Below the pieces are notes generated by a model. That model was given only the letters and a program-made list of their open reading frames with translations. It did no database searches and was not told the origin of the DNA. From DATAEY01 sp045805565 (lineage in GTDB: Bacteria; Actinomycetota; Thermoleophilia; Solirubrobacterales; Solirubrobacteraceae), in NCBI GenBank assembly GCA_045805565.1, contig JBJMKZ010000038.1, forward strand, positions 1 through 47,041: a stretch of DNA of 47,041 nt, given 5' to 3'. Position 1 is the first letter of the stretch; each line of letters begins with the position of its first letter. Below, piece by piece: positions 38,889 to 45,872 of this stretch. The position numbers and the translations under genes were made by a program.

Positions 38889-40220
38889 TCACGCAGCTCG
38901 GTCGCCAGGAGGAGCCCACAGCTGGTCGGCAAGGGCGTGAGCGGCCGCGGCAAGCGAGGTGTCGCGGGCGAGCCGCTGGCGGGCGCGTCGGCAGGCGTAG
39001 AGCACGGTCGTATGGTCGCGGCCGCCGAACTCGCGCCCGATCGCAGGCAGGGTGGCGTCCGCGTGCTCGCGTGACAGGTACATGGCGAGCTGGCGGGGCC
39101 AGGCGACGTTGCCGGACCGGCTCGACGAGGTCAGCTGCGCCACCGTGAGCCCGAACTCCTCCGCGACTAGCTCCTGCACCTCGCGCACGGAGGGCACCGG
39201 TCGATCGGCGGCCGGCCCGAATCCGTCGAGCGCCTCCGCGACAAGCGTGCCGCCGAGCGGGCGGCGGTAGAGGGAGGCGCTCGCCACCACGTGGGTGAGT
39301 GCTCCCTGCAGGGCGCGGACGTTGCCGGTCACCCTCGAGGCGACGAGCTCCACGACCTCGTCGGTCAGGTCAGACCACTCCGCCTGGCGCGCCCAGTTGC
39401 GCAGGATCGTGAGACGAGTCTCGAAGTCGGGCGCCGCGATGCCGGCGACCAGCCCCGACTGGAAGCGCTCGCGCAGCCGCTCCTCCACGGCGGCTATCTC
39501 GGCGGGCGGCCTGTCCGACGTGAACACGAGCTGACGCCCGCTCTCGTAGAGCGTGTTGAAGGTGTGGAAGACCTCCTCCTCGGTCCTCGTCTTGTCTTGG
39601 AGGAACTGGACGTCGTCGATCAGCAGCACGTCGGCGTTGCGGTAGCACGCCTTGAAGCGGTCGACCGCGCCCGTCTGCAGTGCACGCACGAACCCGGTCG
39701 TGAACCCGTCGGCGGTGACGCACCGGACCGCGGCCTCCCCGTACGTGCGCACGTAGGAGGCGATCGAGTGCAGCAGATGCGTCTTTCCGACCCCCGGGGG
39801 ACCGGAGATGAAGAGCGGGTTGTAGGCATGCCCGGGCAGCTCCGCGACGGCCAGCGCAGCCGCGTGCGCGAGCCGGTTGCCCTCGCCGATCACGAACCGG
39901 TCGAACGTGTACTCCGGACTGGGCTCGTGCTCGAGCTCCGCCGCCCGACCACCCGCCGCATCGCTCGACGTCTGGGTGCACGCAACGATCTCGACCTCGA
40001 CCTCCGGGCCCAGCACCGCCGCCGCGCTCGCCTGCAGCACGCGCCCGAAGCGATCGGCCACCCAGCGCGCCGCGTGGTCCGGGGCCGCCAGCACCAGCTG
40101 GCGCTCGCCGAGTTCCCGGGGCTCGAGCGTCCTGAGCCAGTGGTCGTACGCTCCGGTCGGCACCGCCCGCCGCAGCTCGCCGCGAATCCGGTTCCAGATG
40201 TCGTCGGTGACGGCGGGCAT
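38889..40220 (-). CDS. dnaA: chromosomal replication initiator DnaA
   Basis: 443 aa from ATG 40220. Domain I is short (about 1-80), domain II a brief acidic linker. Domain III starts YTFDRFVIGEGNRLAHAAAL, with Walker A GPPGVGKT (140-147), Walker B VLLIDDVQFLQDK and the VFTSDRPP sensor 1 region. Domain IV ends with the DnaA-box recognition helix AIGREFGGRDHTTVLYACRR. The frame is open upstream to 40502 but crosses the rpmH promoter region and is not DnaA-like. DnaA-ATP melts the origin and recruits the helicase. First gene of the minus-strand replication block. Confidence 0.97.
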   Translation of the reverse strand: MPAVTDDIWNRIRGELRRAVPTGAYDHWLRTLEPRELGERQLVLAAPDHAARWVADRFGRVLQASAAAVLGPEVEVEIVACTQTSSDAAGGRAAELEHEPSPEYTFDRFVIGEGNRLAHAAALAVAELPGHAYNPLFISGPPGVGKTHLLHSIASYVRTYGEAAVRCVTADGFTTGFVRALQTGAVDRFKACYRNADVLLIDDVQFLQDKTRTEEEVFHTFNTLYESGRQLVFTSDRPPAEIAAVEERLRERFQSGLVAGIAAPDFETRLTILRNWARQAEWSDLTDEVVELVASRVTGNVRALQGALTHVVASASLYRRPLGGTLVAEALDGFGPAADRPVPSVREVQELVAEEFGLTVAQLTSSSRSGNVAWPRQLAMYLSREHADATLPAIGREFGGRDHTTVLYACRRARQRLARDTSLAAAAHALADQLWAPPGDRAA

Positions 40221-40325
40221 GGTGGCGCAGGCAGGCGCGGCCGGCTCCTTTCCGGAGGGCTCGGGCGATTGGCTTGAGAGGAGTCCCGGGCCGCCGCCGA
40301 CGTGCTGCGGAACCGGGGCGGCGCG

Positions 40326-40353
40326 ACTATAGCGCCAGGCACGCGGACGCCAA
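40326..40353 (-). promoter_or_regulatory. candidate dnaA promoter
   Basis: On the minus strand TTGGCG (40348-40353), a 16-bp spacer and TATAGT (40326-40331) fit a sigma-70-type promoter. The start would be near 40319, giving a leader of about 100 nt. Confidence 0.5.
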
Positions 40354-40421
40354 ACCGACCTGGGCGCAAATCGCGCAGAAATGTTGGGTAGGGCGGGAGT
40401 CGCGGACAGGCGCGCGCCCCA

Positions 40422-40449
40422 CGGACCGCGGTCCGGGCGTCCGTATACT
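40422..40449 (+). promoter_or_regulatory. rpmH promoter with overlapping 14-bp palindrome
   Basis: TATACT (40444-40449) is a strong -10 match. The -35 position falls at 40421-40426, inside the perfect palindrome CGGACCGCGGTCCG (40422-40435). A protein bound there would block the promoter. The mRNA leader to GTG 40492 would be about 36 nt. Confidence 0.55.
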
Positions 40450-40491
40450 TGGCTCGCCTCGCCGCGATCCTGTCCGCCGGACGTCCCACCA

Positions 40492-40626
40492 GTGAAGCGC
40501 ACCTACCAGCCCAAGAAGCGCAAGCGGGCCCGCACGCACGGGTTTCGCGCGCGCATGCGCACGCGCGGCGGCCGCCGGGCGATCAGGCGGCGCCGGGCCA
40601 AGGGCCGCACCCGCCTGACCGTCTAG
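40492..40626 (+). CDS. rpmH: 50S ribosomal protein L34
   Basis: 44 aa: starts KRTYQPKKRKRARTHGFRAR and continues RTRGGRRAIRRRRAKGRTRL, the unmistakable L34 sequence. GTG start at 40492. It is a small basic protein of the large ribosomal subunit. First gene of the plus-strand cluster; rnpA begins directly after its stop. It is divergent from dnaA, with both promoters in the 271-bp gap. Confidence 0.97.
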   Translation: MKRTYQPKKRKRARTHGFRARMRTRGGRRAIRRRRAKGRTRLTV

Positions 40627-41049
40627 ATGCGGCCGGGGACGTCTCCGCGCCGCTCGGGCCGGGGCCGGCTGTCGCGCAGCGCCGACTTCGAGCGCGCGTA
40701 TCGCCGCGGACACTCCGCCGGCAATCGCCACCTGGTGCTCTACGTGTTTGCGCGGTCCGAGGAAGCCGAGCCGAGATTCGGCGTCTCGGTGTCGAGACGG
40801 CTGGGCGGTGCGGTGGTCCGAAACCGGGTCAAGCGGCTTCTGCGCGAGGCCTTCCGAACCAGTCCGGAGGTGGCCCCCGGTCGCGACTACGTCGCCGTCG
40901 CGCGACCCGACGCGGCCGAGCTGGCCGAGCGCGAGGGGCTGGCCGGAATCGAGCGGGCCCTCGGCGAGCTGCTGCGCCGCACCGGCGACCGTACGGCGGA
41001 GGGTTCCGGCGAGCCCGCGCCCGAGGTCTCGGGGGAGCCGGCGTCGTGA
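40627..41049 (+). CDS. rnpA: ribonuclease P protein component
   Basis: 140 aa. Hallmarks are SADFERAYRRGHSAGNRHLVLYV, RFGVSVSRRLGGAVVRNRVKR and the RNR helix RNRVKRLLREAFR that contacts the RNase P RNA (quoted in pieces). The last 25 residues are an acidic/Pro-rich extension of low complexity. It helps the catalytic RNA remove tRNA 5' leaders. The ATG follows the rpmH TAG without a gap, and the TGA stop shares a base with the yidD start. Confidence 0.95.
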   Translation: MRPGTSPRRSGRGRLSRSADFERAYRRGHSAGNRHLVLYVFARSEEAEPRFGVSVSRRLGGAVVRNRVKRLLREAFRTSPEVAPGRDYVAVARPDAAELAEREGLAGIERALGELLRRTGDRTAEGSGEPAPEVSGEPAS

Positions 41050-41366
41050 TGCCCGGCGGGGCGGTCGGGGCGGCCGAGCCACCAAGCCCGGCCCCGGCGG
41101 TCCGGTGGGCCCGCCGGCTGGTCACCGCGCCCATCCAGGTCTACCGCCGCTGGATCTCCCCCGGGCTGCCGCGCCGCTGCAAGTACGAGCCGAGCTGCTC
41201 GGTCTACGCGGTCGAGGCGATCCGGGGGTTCGGCATACTGCGCGGCCTGGTGCTGGCCGCCTGGCGGCTGCTGCGCTGCAACCCATGGAGCCATGGCGGG
41301 TTCGATCCGCTCGAGCAGCAGACGCTGTTCGCCTCGCGTGGCCAGGCCGGCCCCGCCCCGCGATGA
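41049..41366 (+). CDS. yidD: membrane protein insertion efficiency factor YidD
   Basis: 105 aa. The family core is clear: IQVYRRWISPGLPRRCKYEPSC, SVYAVEAIRGFGILRGLVLA and WRLLRCNPWSHGGFDPL (quoted in pieces), with three conserved cysteines. A short Pro/Ala-rich N-terminus precedes it. YidD is a small membrane-associated helper of YidC. ATG 41049 overlaps the rnpA stop (TGATG); GTG 41046 is a possible alternative. Confidence 0.94.
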   Translation: MPGGAVGAAEPPSPAPAVRWARRLVTAPIQVYRRWISPGLPRRCKYEPSCSVYAVEAIRGFGILRGLVLAAWRLLRCNPWSHGGFDPLEQQTLFASRGQAGPAPR

Positions 41367-41463
41367 CATCTTCGCACGCTGATCCGATCACCTCGGCCAC
41401 GGCGCGTCGGGCCGGCTCCCGCGTAGCGGGGTGGCGCCGGATCCGGCCGCCGGGGTGAGCGCC

Positions 41464-42282
41464 GTGCCCGTCGTCCTGGCCAACGTCCTGCAGCCGCTGA
41501 TCGACGTCTGCGACGCGGTGATGGTGTTCTTCCACGACCACCTGCTGCGCGGCTCATGGGGGTTTTCGATCATCGCCCTGACGGTGGTTGTCCGGCTCAT
41601 CCTGCTGCCCCTGACGCTCAAGCAGTTCCGGTCCATGCAGGCCCTGCAGAAGCTCTCGCCTCAGATCAAGGCGCTGCAGCAGAAGTACAAGGAGGATCGC
41701 CAGCGCCTAAATCAGGAAATGATGAAGTTTTACCAGGAGAACAAGGTCAACCCGTTCGCCTCATGCCTGCCTCTCGCGGCGCAGATGCCGATCTTCCTGG
41801 CGCTCTTCTACATGCTGCGCAAGGACCTGCGCCACGACATATGTCCCGGCGTGAGCGGGCCCTGTGGCGACAAGGCGAGCTTCCTGTTCATCCCCGATCT
41901 GACCAACAAGGCCACGGGCGTCGTCCTGGTGGTCCTGATCCTCCTCTACGTCAGCTCTCAGCTGTTCTCGAGCCTGGTCATGTCGGTCAGCGCGGACAAG
42001 AACCAGCGCCGGCTGATCGTGCTGCTGCCACTGGTCTTCGTGACCTTCGTCGCCCAGTTTCCAGCCGGCCTGATCGTCTACTGGATCACCACGAACATCT
42101 GGACGATCGCGCAGGGCTACATAGTGCGCCACCGCGTCGGACCCTTACGCCCGCCGCCGGCGGCGGCCGAGCCCGCGGCCGCGAAGGCGGGCGCATCGGG
42201 CGGGCAGGTCGAGGCCGGCTCGGCGCCGCCACCCCCACCGCCCCGCAAGCGCTCGCGCAAGCGCTCGGGGCGACGGCGGTGA
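41464..42282 (+). CDS. yidC: membrane protein insertase YidC/Oxa1/SpoIIIJ
   Basis: About 272 aa. Family landmarks: WGFSIIALTVVVRLILLPLT (with the groove arginine), LKQFRSMQALQKLSPQIKAL, KYKEDRQRLNQEMMKFYQENKV, NPFASCLPLAAQMPIFLALF and FPAGLIVYWITTNIWTIAQG. Five membrane helices and a basic tail (PRKRSRKRSGRRR) that may touch the ribosome. There is no large periplasmic domain, as in Gram-positive YidC; no lipoprotein signal is visible. The frame opens at GTG 41431; GTG 41455 and 41464 are also possible. I chose 41464, which has GGTGA 5 nt upstream. The stop overlaps the jag start. Confidence 0.94.
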   Translation: MPVVLANVLQPLIDVCDAVMVFFHDHLLRGSWGFSIIALTVVVRLILLPLTLKQFRSMQALQKLSPQIKALQQKYKEDRQRLNQEMMKFYQENKVNPFASCLPLAAQMPIFLALFYMLRKDLRHDICPGVSGPCGDKASFLFIPDLTNKATGVVLVVLILLYVSSQLFSSLVMSVSADKNQRRLIVLLPLVFVTFVAQFPAGLIVYWITTNIWTIAQGYIVRHRVGPLRPPPAAAEPAAAKAGASGGQVEAGSAPPPPPPRKRSRKRSGRRR

Positions 42283-42743
42283 GCGCCGGCGACGACCCCG
42301 CGACGCGCCTGCGCGAGCTCCTGACCCGGGTGGTGGAGGCTTGCGCGGTGAGCGGCTCGGTCGAGGTCAGCGAGGACGAGGAATCGCTGCGGGCGACGAT
42401 CCGCGGGGACGACCTCGGGCTCCTGATCGGAAGGCACGGTCAGACGATCGACGCGCTCCAGCACCTGGCGTTCCGGGTCGCCTACCGGGACACCGAGCCG
42501 CGCAAGCGGGTGATCGTGGACGCGGCGGGCTATCGCGACCGCCGCGCGGCGGTCCTGCACCGCCAGGCCGACCGGGCGGTGACCGAGGCGGCGCGCTTCG
42601 GTCGGCCGGTTGCCCTGGAGGCGATGTCGGCCGCCGAGCGGCGCCTGGTCCACGAGTACCTGCGCGACCGCGCGGAGATCGAGACGTACAGCGAGGGGGA
42701 GGAGCCCCACCGACACCTCGTGGTCGCGCCGGTGGTGTCCTAG
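42279..42743 (+). CDS. jag: Jag/KhpB-like KH-R3H RNA-binding protein
   Basis: 154 aa. A KH domain with LGLLIGRHGQTIDALQHLAF (GxxG loop as GRHG) and an R3H domain with ALEAMSAAERRLVHEYLRD and TYSEGEEPHRHLVVAP. The N-terminal Jag-N domain found in longer homologues is absent, as is common in actinobacteria. Jag (KhpB) binds RNA and is linked to cell elongation and division. GTG 42279 overlaps the yidC stop (GTGA), so the two are coupled. It is followed by a 170-bp gap with overlapping dyads. Confidence 0.93.
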   Translation: MSAGDDPATRLRELLTRVVEACAVSGSVEVSEDEESLRATIRGDDLGLLIGRHGQTIDALQHLAFRVAYRDTEPRKRVIVDAAGYRDRRAAVLHRQADRAVTEAARFGRPVALEAMSAAERRLVHEYLRDRAEIETYSEGEEPHRHLVVAPVVS

Positions 42744-42913
42744 GGACGCGGGCGTCCCTGCCGGCACTAAGGCTCAGGTTGCGCCTGAGTGTCCGCGATG
42801 GGGTTCGCCTCTCGGGCCGCCCGGACGGGGGCGGTGCCGGCCTGGGTGAGACCCCCTCTCCGCAGAGGCTCGCCACCGTTTCACGTTTTTCTTGACGGTG
42901 AAACAATGAACGC
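42744..42913. promoter_or_regulatory. jag-LAGLIDADG intergenic region with overlapping dyads
   Basis: Two inverted repeats share the same DNA: CACCGT (42874-42879) with ACGGTG (42895-42900), and GTTTCAC (42878-42884) with GTGAAAC (42898-42904). GTTTCACGT is also a left half of the parS consensus, and GGTGAAACA resembles the right half, but they are split by a T-rich 13-bp loop. TTGACG (42892-42897) could be a -35. The rest of the gap shows no gene. Confidence 0.5.
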
Positions 42914-43276
42914 ATGCTCGCTCTGAGCGATTTCGAGCGTGGCCTGCTGGTGGGCGTACTGATCGGCGAGGGCCATTTCGGCGGCGACGGCAAGCAGCCC
43001 CAGATCACGCTCAGGATGCACGTGCGTCACCAGGCGCTGTTCGAGTGGCTGGTGGAGCGAGTGCCCGGCAGCCGCCTGTACGGGCCCTATCACCACGGCG
43101 GCCGCGCCTATTACCAGTGGATGGTCCGCGGGCGCCCGCTGGTCATGGAGCTGCTGCCGATCCTCCAGGAGGAGCTGCGCCCCGACGTGGACGGCCACGC
43201 GGCGCTGCGCCTGGCCCAGATGCAGGAGCGGTACGCGAGCTATATCGGTCGCGTGGCCTCCGGCGGCGGCGCGTGA
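42914..43276 (+). CDS. single-motif LAGLIDADG family protein
   Basis: 120 aa. FERGLLVGVLIGEGHFGGDG at the N-terminus is a LAGLIDADG helix with its acidic residue (GEG), followed by QPQITLRMHVRHQALFEWLV, RLYGPYHHGGRAYYQWMV and ELLPILQEEL, a βββα order typical of the fold (quoted in pieces). One motif means it would act as a homodimer if it cuts or binds DNA. It is not inside an intron or intein and is flanked by jag and rsmG; its TGA overlaps the rsmG GTG (GTGA). A regulatory, WhiA-like use of the fold is possible. No ribosome-binding site is visible before ATG 42914. Identity good, role unknown. Confidence 0.8.
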   Translation: MLALSDFERGLLVGVLIGEGHFGGDGKQPQITLRMHVRHQALFEWLVERVPGSRLYGPYHHGGRAYYQWMVRGRPLVMELLPILQEELRPDVDGHAALRLAQMQERYASYIGRVASGGGA

Positions 43277-43992
43277 GCCCCACGGAAGCCCTGAGCGACC
43301 TCGCGACGCGGTTCGAGCTTTCCGCCACCGCGGCGAGGCAGCTTGGAGCGATCCTGGACCTCGTGGAGCGCGACCCCGAGGCCCCCACCTCGATCACCGC
43401 TCGGCGCTCGGCACTCGACGTCCATGCCGCGGACTCGCTCGTCGCGCTCGAGATCCCGGAGGTCCGTGCGGCAGCCGTGTTGGCGGACCTCGGCTCGGGT
43501 GCGGGCTTCCCGGGCCTGGCCCTGGCGGTCGCCCTCCCGCACGCGTCCGTCTCGCTGGTCGAGAGCTCGCGCCGCAAGTGCGCCTTCCTCACCCGCGCGG
43601 TGACCGAGGCGAGCCTTGCGAGCGTGAATGTCGTATGCGCGCGGGTCGAGGAATGGGGCGACGGACGGGAGGCCTGCGACGTCGTCACCGCCCGCGCGCT
43701 CGGCCCCCTCGCGGTGGTCGCCGAGTACGCCGCTCCGCTGCTGCGGGTGGGTGGATCGCTGGTGGCGTGGAAGGGCCGCCGCGACGCGGAGGAGGAGCGC
43801 GCCGCCGCCGCGGCAGCCGGTGCGCTCGGCCTGGAGCCCGCGCGGGTCGTGCCCGTCCGCCCCTACGCGGAGTCGCGAGACCGCCATCTCCACATCCTGC
43901 GCAAGGCGGCCCCGACTCCCGCGCGGTTCCCACGGCGGGCCGGCATGGCGCGCAAACGCCCGTTGCGCGCACGTAGCGAAGATTTGACCTGA
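43273..43992 (+). CDS. rsmG: 16S rRNA (guanine527-N7)-methyltransferase RsmG
   Basis: 239 aa. The SAM-binding motif ADLGSGAGFPGLALAVALP, the VESSRRKCAFL strand-turn, and VTARALGPLAVVAEYAAPLLRVGG match RsmG (GidB). It methylates G527 of 16S rRNA; loss in other bacteria gives low-level streptomycin resistance. GTG 43273 overlaps the stop of the LAGLIDADG gene by 4 nt. The C-terminal 30 residues are a basic tail. parA follows after 49 bp containing a perfect dyad. Confidence 0.94.
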   Translation: MSPTEALSDLATRFELSATAARQLGAILDLVERDPEAPTSITARRSALDVHAADSLVALEIPEVRAAAVLADLGSGAGFPGLALAVALPHASVSLVESSRRKCAFLTRAVTEASLASVNVVCARVEEWGDGREACDVVTARALGPLAVVAEYAAPLLRVGGSLVAWKGRRDAEEERAAAAAAGALGLEPARVVPVRPYAESRDRHLHILRKAAPTPARFPRRAGMARKRPLRARSEDLT

Positions 43993-44014
43993 CGCCGGCC
44001 TCGTTCGACCGCTT

Positions 44015-44037
44015 CCGGCGCTAGCTTCCAGCGCCGG
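44015..44037 (+). promoter_or_regulatory. 8-bp perfect dyad just upstream of parA
   Basis: CCGGCGCT (44015-44022) and AGCGCCGG (44030-44037) are separated by 7 bp and end 4 nt before the parA ATG. As RNA it would form a hairpin covering the translation start region; as DNA it could be an operator. TAGCTT (44022-44027) lies inside it and might be a -10. Confidence 0.5.
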
Positions 44038-44041
44038 GCCG

Positions 44042-44800
44042 ATGGGAACCATCTACGCCATCGCGAACCAGAAGGGCGGCGTGGGCAAGACGACCACCGC
44101 CGTCAACGCCGCGGCCTGTGTCGCCGACGGCGGCCATCCGACCCTCCTCGTGGATCTCGATCCCCAGTGCAACGCCACCGTTGGGCTGGGCCTACCGAAG
44201 GACCTGAGCCCGAACGTCTACGGCGTCCTGGCAGGCGACTGCGCTCTCTCGGAAGCGGTCCGACCGACGCCGGTGGACGGCCTCGAACTGGTGCCGTCGC
44301 ATCCTGATCTCGCGGGAGCCGCGGTCGAGCTGCCCCGCCTTCCCGGTTCGGAGACTCGGCTGCGGGACGCAATCCAGCCCGAGCGCGACCGGTTCGCGTT
44401 CTGCTTTCTCGACTGCCCCCCATCGCTGGGGCCGCTCACCGTCGGGGCGCTGGTGGCCGCCGACCGGGTGATCGTCCCCGTCCAGACCGAGTACTTCGCG
44501 CTCGAGGGCCTGGCGGGGCTGCTCGACACCGTCGGCCTGATCCAGCGCGAGCTGAACCCGGGGCTGACCGTGGCGGGAATGCTGCTGACGATGCACGACG
44601 GGCGCACCCGGCTGGCCCAGGACGTCGAGCGCGAGGTGCGCGACCACTTCCCCGAGCTGGTCTTCGACACCGTCATCCCGCGCAACGTCCGCGTCGGCGA
44701 GGCACCGAGCTTCGGGCGGCCGGTCATCCACCACGATCCCGACTGCGCCGGATCCGGTGCCTATCTCGCCTTCGCACGCGAGGTGGCGGCGCGTGGCTGA
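44042..44800 (+). CDS. parA: chromosome partitioning ATPase ParA (Soj)
   Basis: 252 aa. The deviant Walker A is IANQKGGVGKTTTAVNAA (Lys11, Lys16), the switch II aspartate lies in FCFLDCPPSLGPLTVGAL, and TEYFALEGLAGLLDTV follows. ParA binds DNA non-specifically as an ATP dimer and moves ParB-parS complexes. The ATG at 44042 has no clear ribosome-binding site and follows a dyad closely. parB starts 8 nt before the parA stop, so the genes are coupled. Confidence 0.96.
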   Translation: MGTIYAIANQKGGVGKTTTAVNAAACVADGGHPTLLVDLDPQCNATVGLGLPKDLSPNVYGVLAGDCALSEAVRPTPVDGLELVPSHPDLAGAAVELPRLPGSETRLRDAIQPERDRFAFCFLDCPPSLGPLTVGALVAADRVIVPVQTEYFALEGLAGLLDTVGLIQRELNPGLTVAGMLLTMHDGRTRLAQDVEREVRDHFPELVFDTVIPRNVRVGEAPSFGRPVIHHDPDCAGSGAYLAFAREVAARG

Positions 44801-45674
44801 CCGGGCTCGGGGCATGGGCCGCGGCCTGGCGGCGATCCTCTCGGTCCCCAGTGGGTCACCGCCGGACGAGCTGCGGTCGATCCCGGTGGATGCAATATCA
44901 CCTAATCCTGATCAACCGCGGCGAAGCTTCGGCGAGGACGGCCTGGCGTCGCTGGCGGCCTCCTTGCGCGAGCGCGGCGTCCTGCAGCCGGTTATCGTCC
45001 GCGCCGCGGGCGCCGGGCGCTACGAGCTGATCGCCGGCGAGCGGCGCTGGCGGGCCGCCCGTCTCGCCGGCCTGGAGGCACTTCCGGCGATCGTCCGCAC
45101 CCCCGACGACGCCGCCTCGCTCGAGCTCGCGCTGATCGAGAACATGGCACGCGAGGACCTCAACCCGGTCGACCAGGCGCGGGCCTGCACGGCCCTGGTC
45201 GAGGAGCTCGGCCTCACCCGCGAGGCGGTGGGGCTGCGGGTGGGACGCAGCCGGGTGGCGATCTCCAATCTGCTGCGGCTGCTCGACCTCCCCGACGAGG
45301 CGCTCGCCCTGCTGGAGTCCGGTGCCCTGTCCGAGGGCCACGGCCGGGCGCTCCTGCTGGCGCCCGATCACGGCGAGCGCCGGCGGCTCGCCCGGGCGGC
45401 CGCCGAGCACGGCTGGTCGGTCCGCGAGCTGGAGGCGCGGGCCGGCCGGGGCGGCGCCGGCCCGAGACGAACGCGCCGTCCCGACGTGGCGCACCCCGAC
45501 CAGGAGGAGGCCGTCGCGCGCCTCTCGGAGGCGCTCGGCTCCCTGTTGGCACGCGACGTCACCGTGCGCCCCCATGGCGACGGCTACCGTGCGACACTCG
45601 ACTTCGAGTCGCTCGAGGAGGCGCTGGAGGTGGTCTCGCGGCTGCGCCGCGAGCCGCCTGCGCACCCGCACTGA
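44793..45674 (+). CDS. parB: chromosome partitioning protein ParB (Spo0J), CTPase
   Basis: 293 aa from GTG 44793 (ADRARGMGRGLAAIL, the usual ParB opening), with GAGGTG about 7 nt upstream; ATG 44814 is possible but would cut the conserved RGxGRGL. The N-terminal CTP-binding domain has QPVIVRA, ELIAGERRWRAARLAGL (GERR motif) and ALIENMAREDLNPVDQA. The central HTH is LTREAVGLRVGRSRVAISNL. The C-terminal part (VARLSEALGSLLARDVTV) dimerises. ParB loads on parS sites and slides as a clamp. No perfect parS site was found in the window. Confidence 0.96.
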   Translation: MADRARGMGRGLAAILSVPSGSPPDELRSIPVDAISPNPDQPRRSFGEDGLASLAASLRERGVLQPVIVRAAGAGRYELIAGERRWRAARLAGLEALPAIVRTPDDAASLELALIENMAREDLNPVDQARACTALVEELGLTREAVGLRVGRSRVAISNLLRLLDLPDEALALLESGALSEGHGRALLLAPDHGERRRLARAAAEHGWSVRELEARAGRGGAGPRRTRRPDVAHPDQEEAVARLSEALGSLLARDVTVRPHGDGYRATLDFESLEEALEVVSRLRREPPAHPH

Positions 45675-45702
45675 CGCTTCGAGCGGCCCTCCGGGCGCGC
45701 GC

Positions 45703-45708
45703 TAGAAT
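45703..45708 (+). promoter_or_regulatory. candidate -10 element for tRNA-Ile
   Basis: TAGAAT lies 11 nt before the mature tRNA 5' end, in the 45-bp gap after parB. No obvious -35. Confidence 0.4.
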
Positions 45709-45719
45709 CGCCCGCCGGA

Positions 45720-45793
45720 GGGCGATTAGCTCAGTCGGTCAGAGCGCCTCTCTGATAAGGAGGAGGTCCCTGGTTCGAGTCCAGGATCGCCCA
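45720..45793 (+). tRNA. tRNA-Ile (anticodon GAT)
   Basis: 74 nt. The acceptor stem is GGGCGAT paired with ATCGCCC and the discriminator base is A. D arm TTAGCTCAGTCGGTCAGAGC; anticodon arm CCTCT-CTGATAA-GGAGG with anticodon GAT; T arm CCTGG-TTCGAGT-CCAGG. CCA is not encoded (CTA follows). The 3' end of the acceptor stem forms the start of a 34-bp direct repeat. Confidence 0.96.
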
Positions 45794-45818
45794 CTAACAG
45801 GCGAGTGCGAGAAAGCCC
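45785..45818. repeat. 34-bp direct repeat, copy 1 (tRNA 3' end to terminator)
   Basis: Begins GATC in the acceptor stem, continues CCACTAACAGGCGAGTG and ends GAGAAAGCCC. It matches 46426-46459 at 31 of 34 positions without gaps. Confidence 0.8.
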
Positions 45819-45836
45819 CGTTACGGCGGGGTTTTC
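45812..45836. terminator. bidirectional terminator after tRNA-Ile
   Basis: GCCCCG (45815-45820) pairs with CGGGGT (45827-45832); flanking AAA and TTTT extend the stem and give a T-tract on plus, while CTTTCTC follows the hairpin on minus. It can end both the tRNA and the opposing SnoaL-like gene. Confidence 0.8.
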
Positions 45837-45872
45837 TTGTGGATGGGAGCATCTGAGTCGCAGCGGCCCGGC

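Noticed and set aside
42878..42904. Intact parS site
   Set aside because: The halves GTTTCACGT and GGTGAAACA are separated by a T-rich loop; no contiguous parS consensus occurs here or elsewhere in the window.
42906..42926. Seven-codon reading frame (ATG 42906 to TGA) overlapping the LAGLIDADG start
   Set aside because: No ribosome-binding site and too short to support; possibly chance.
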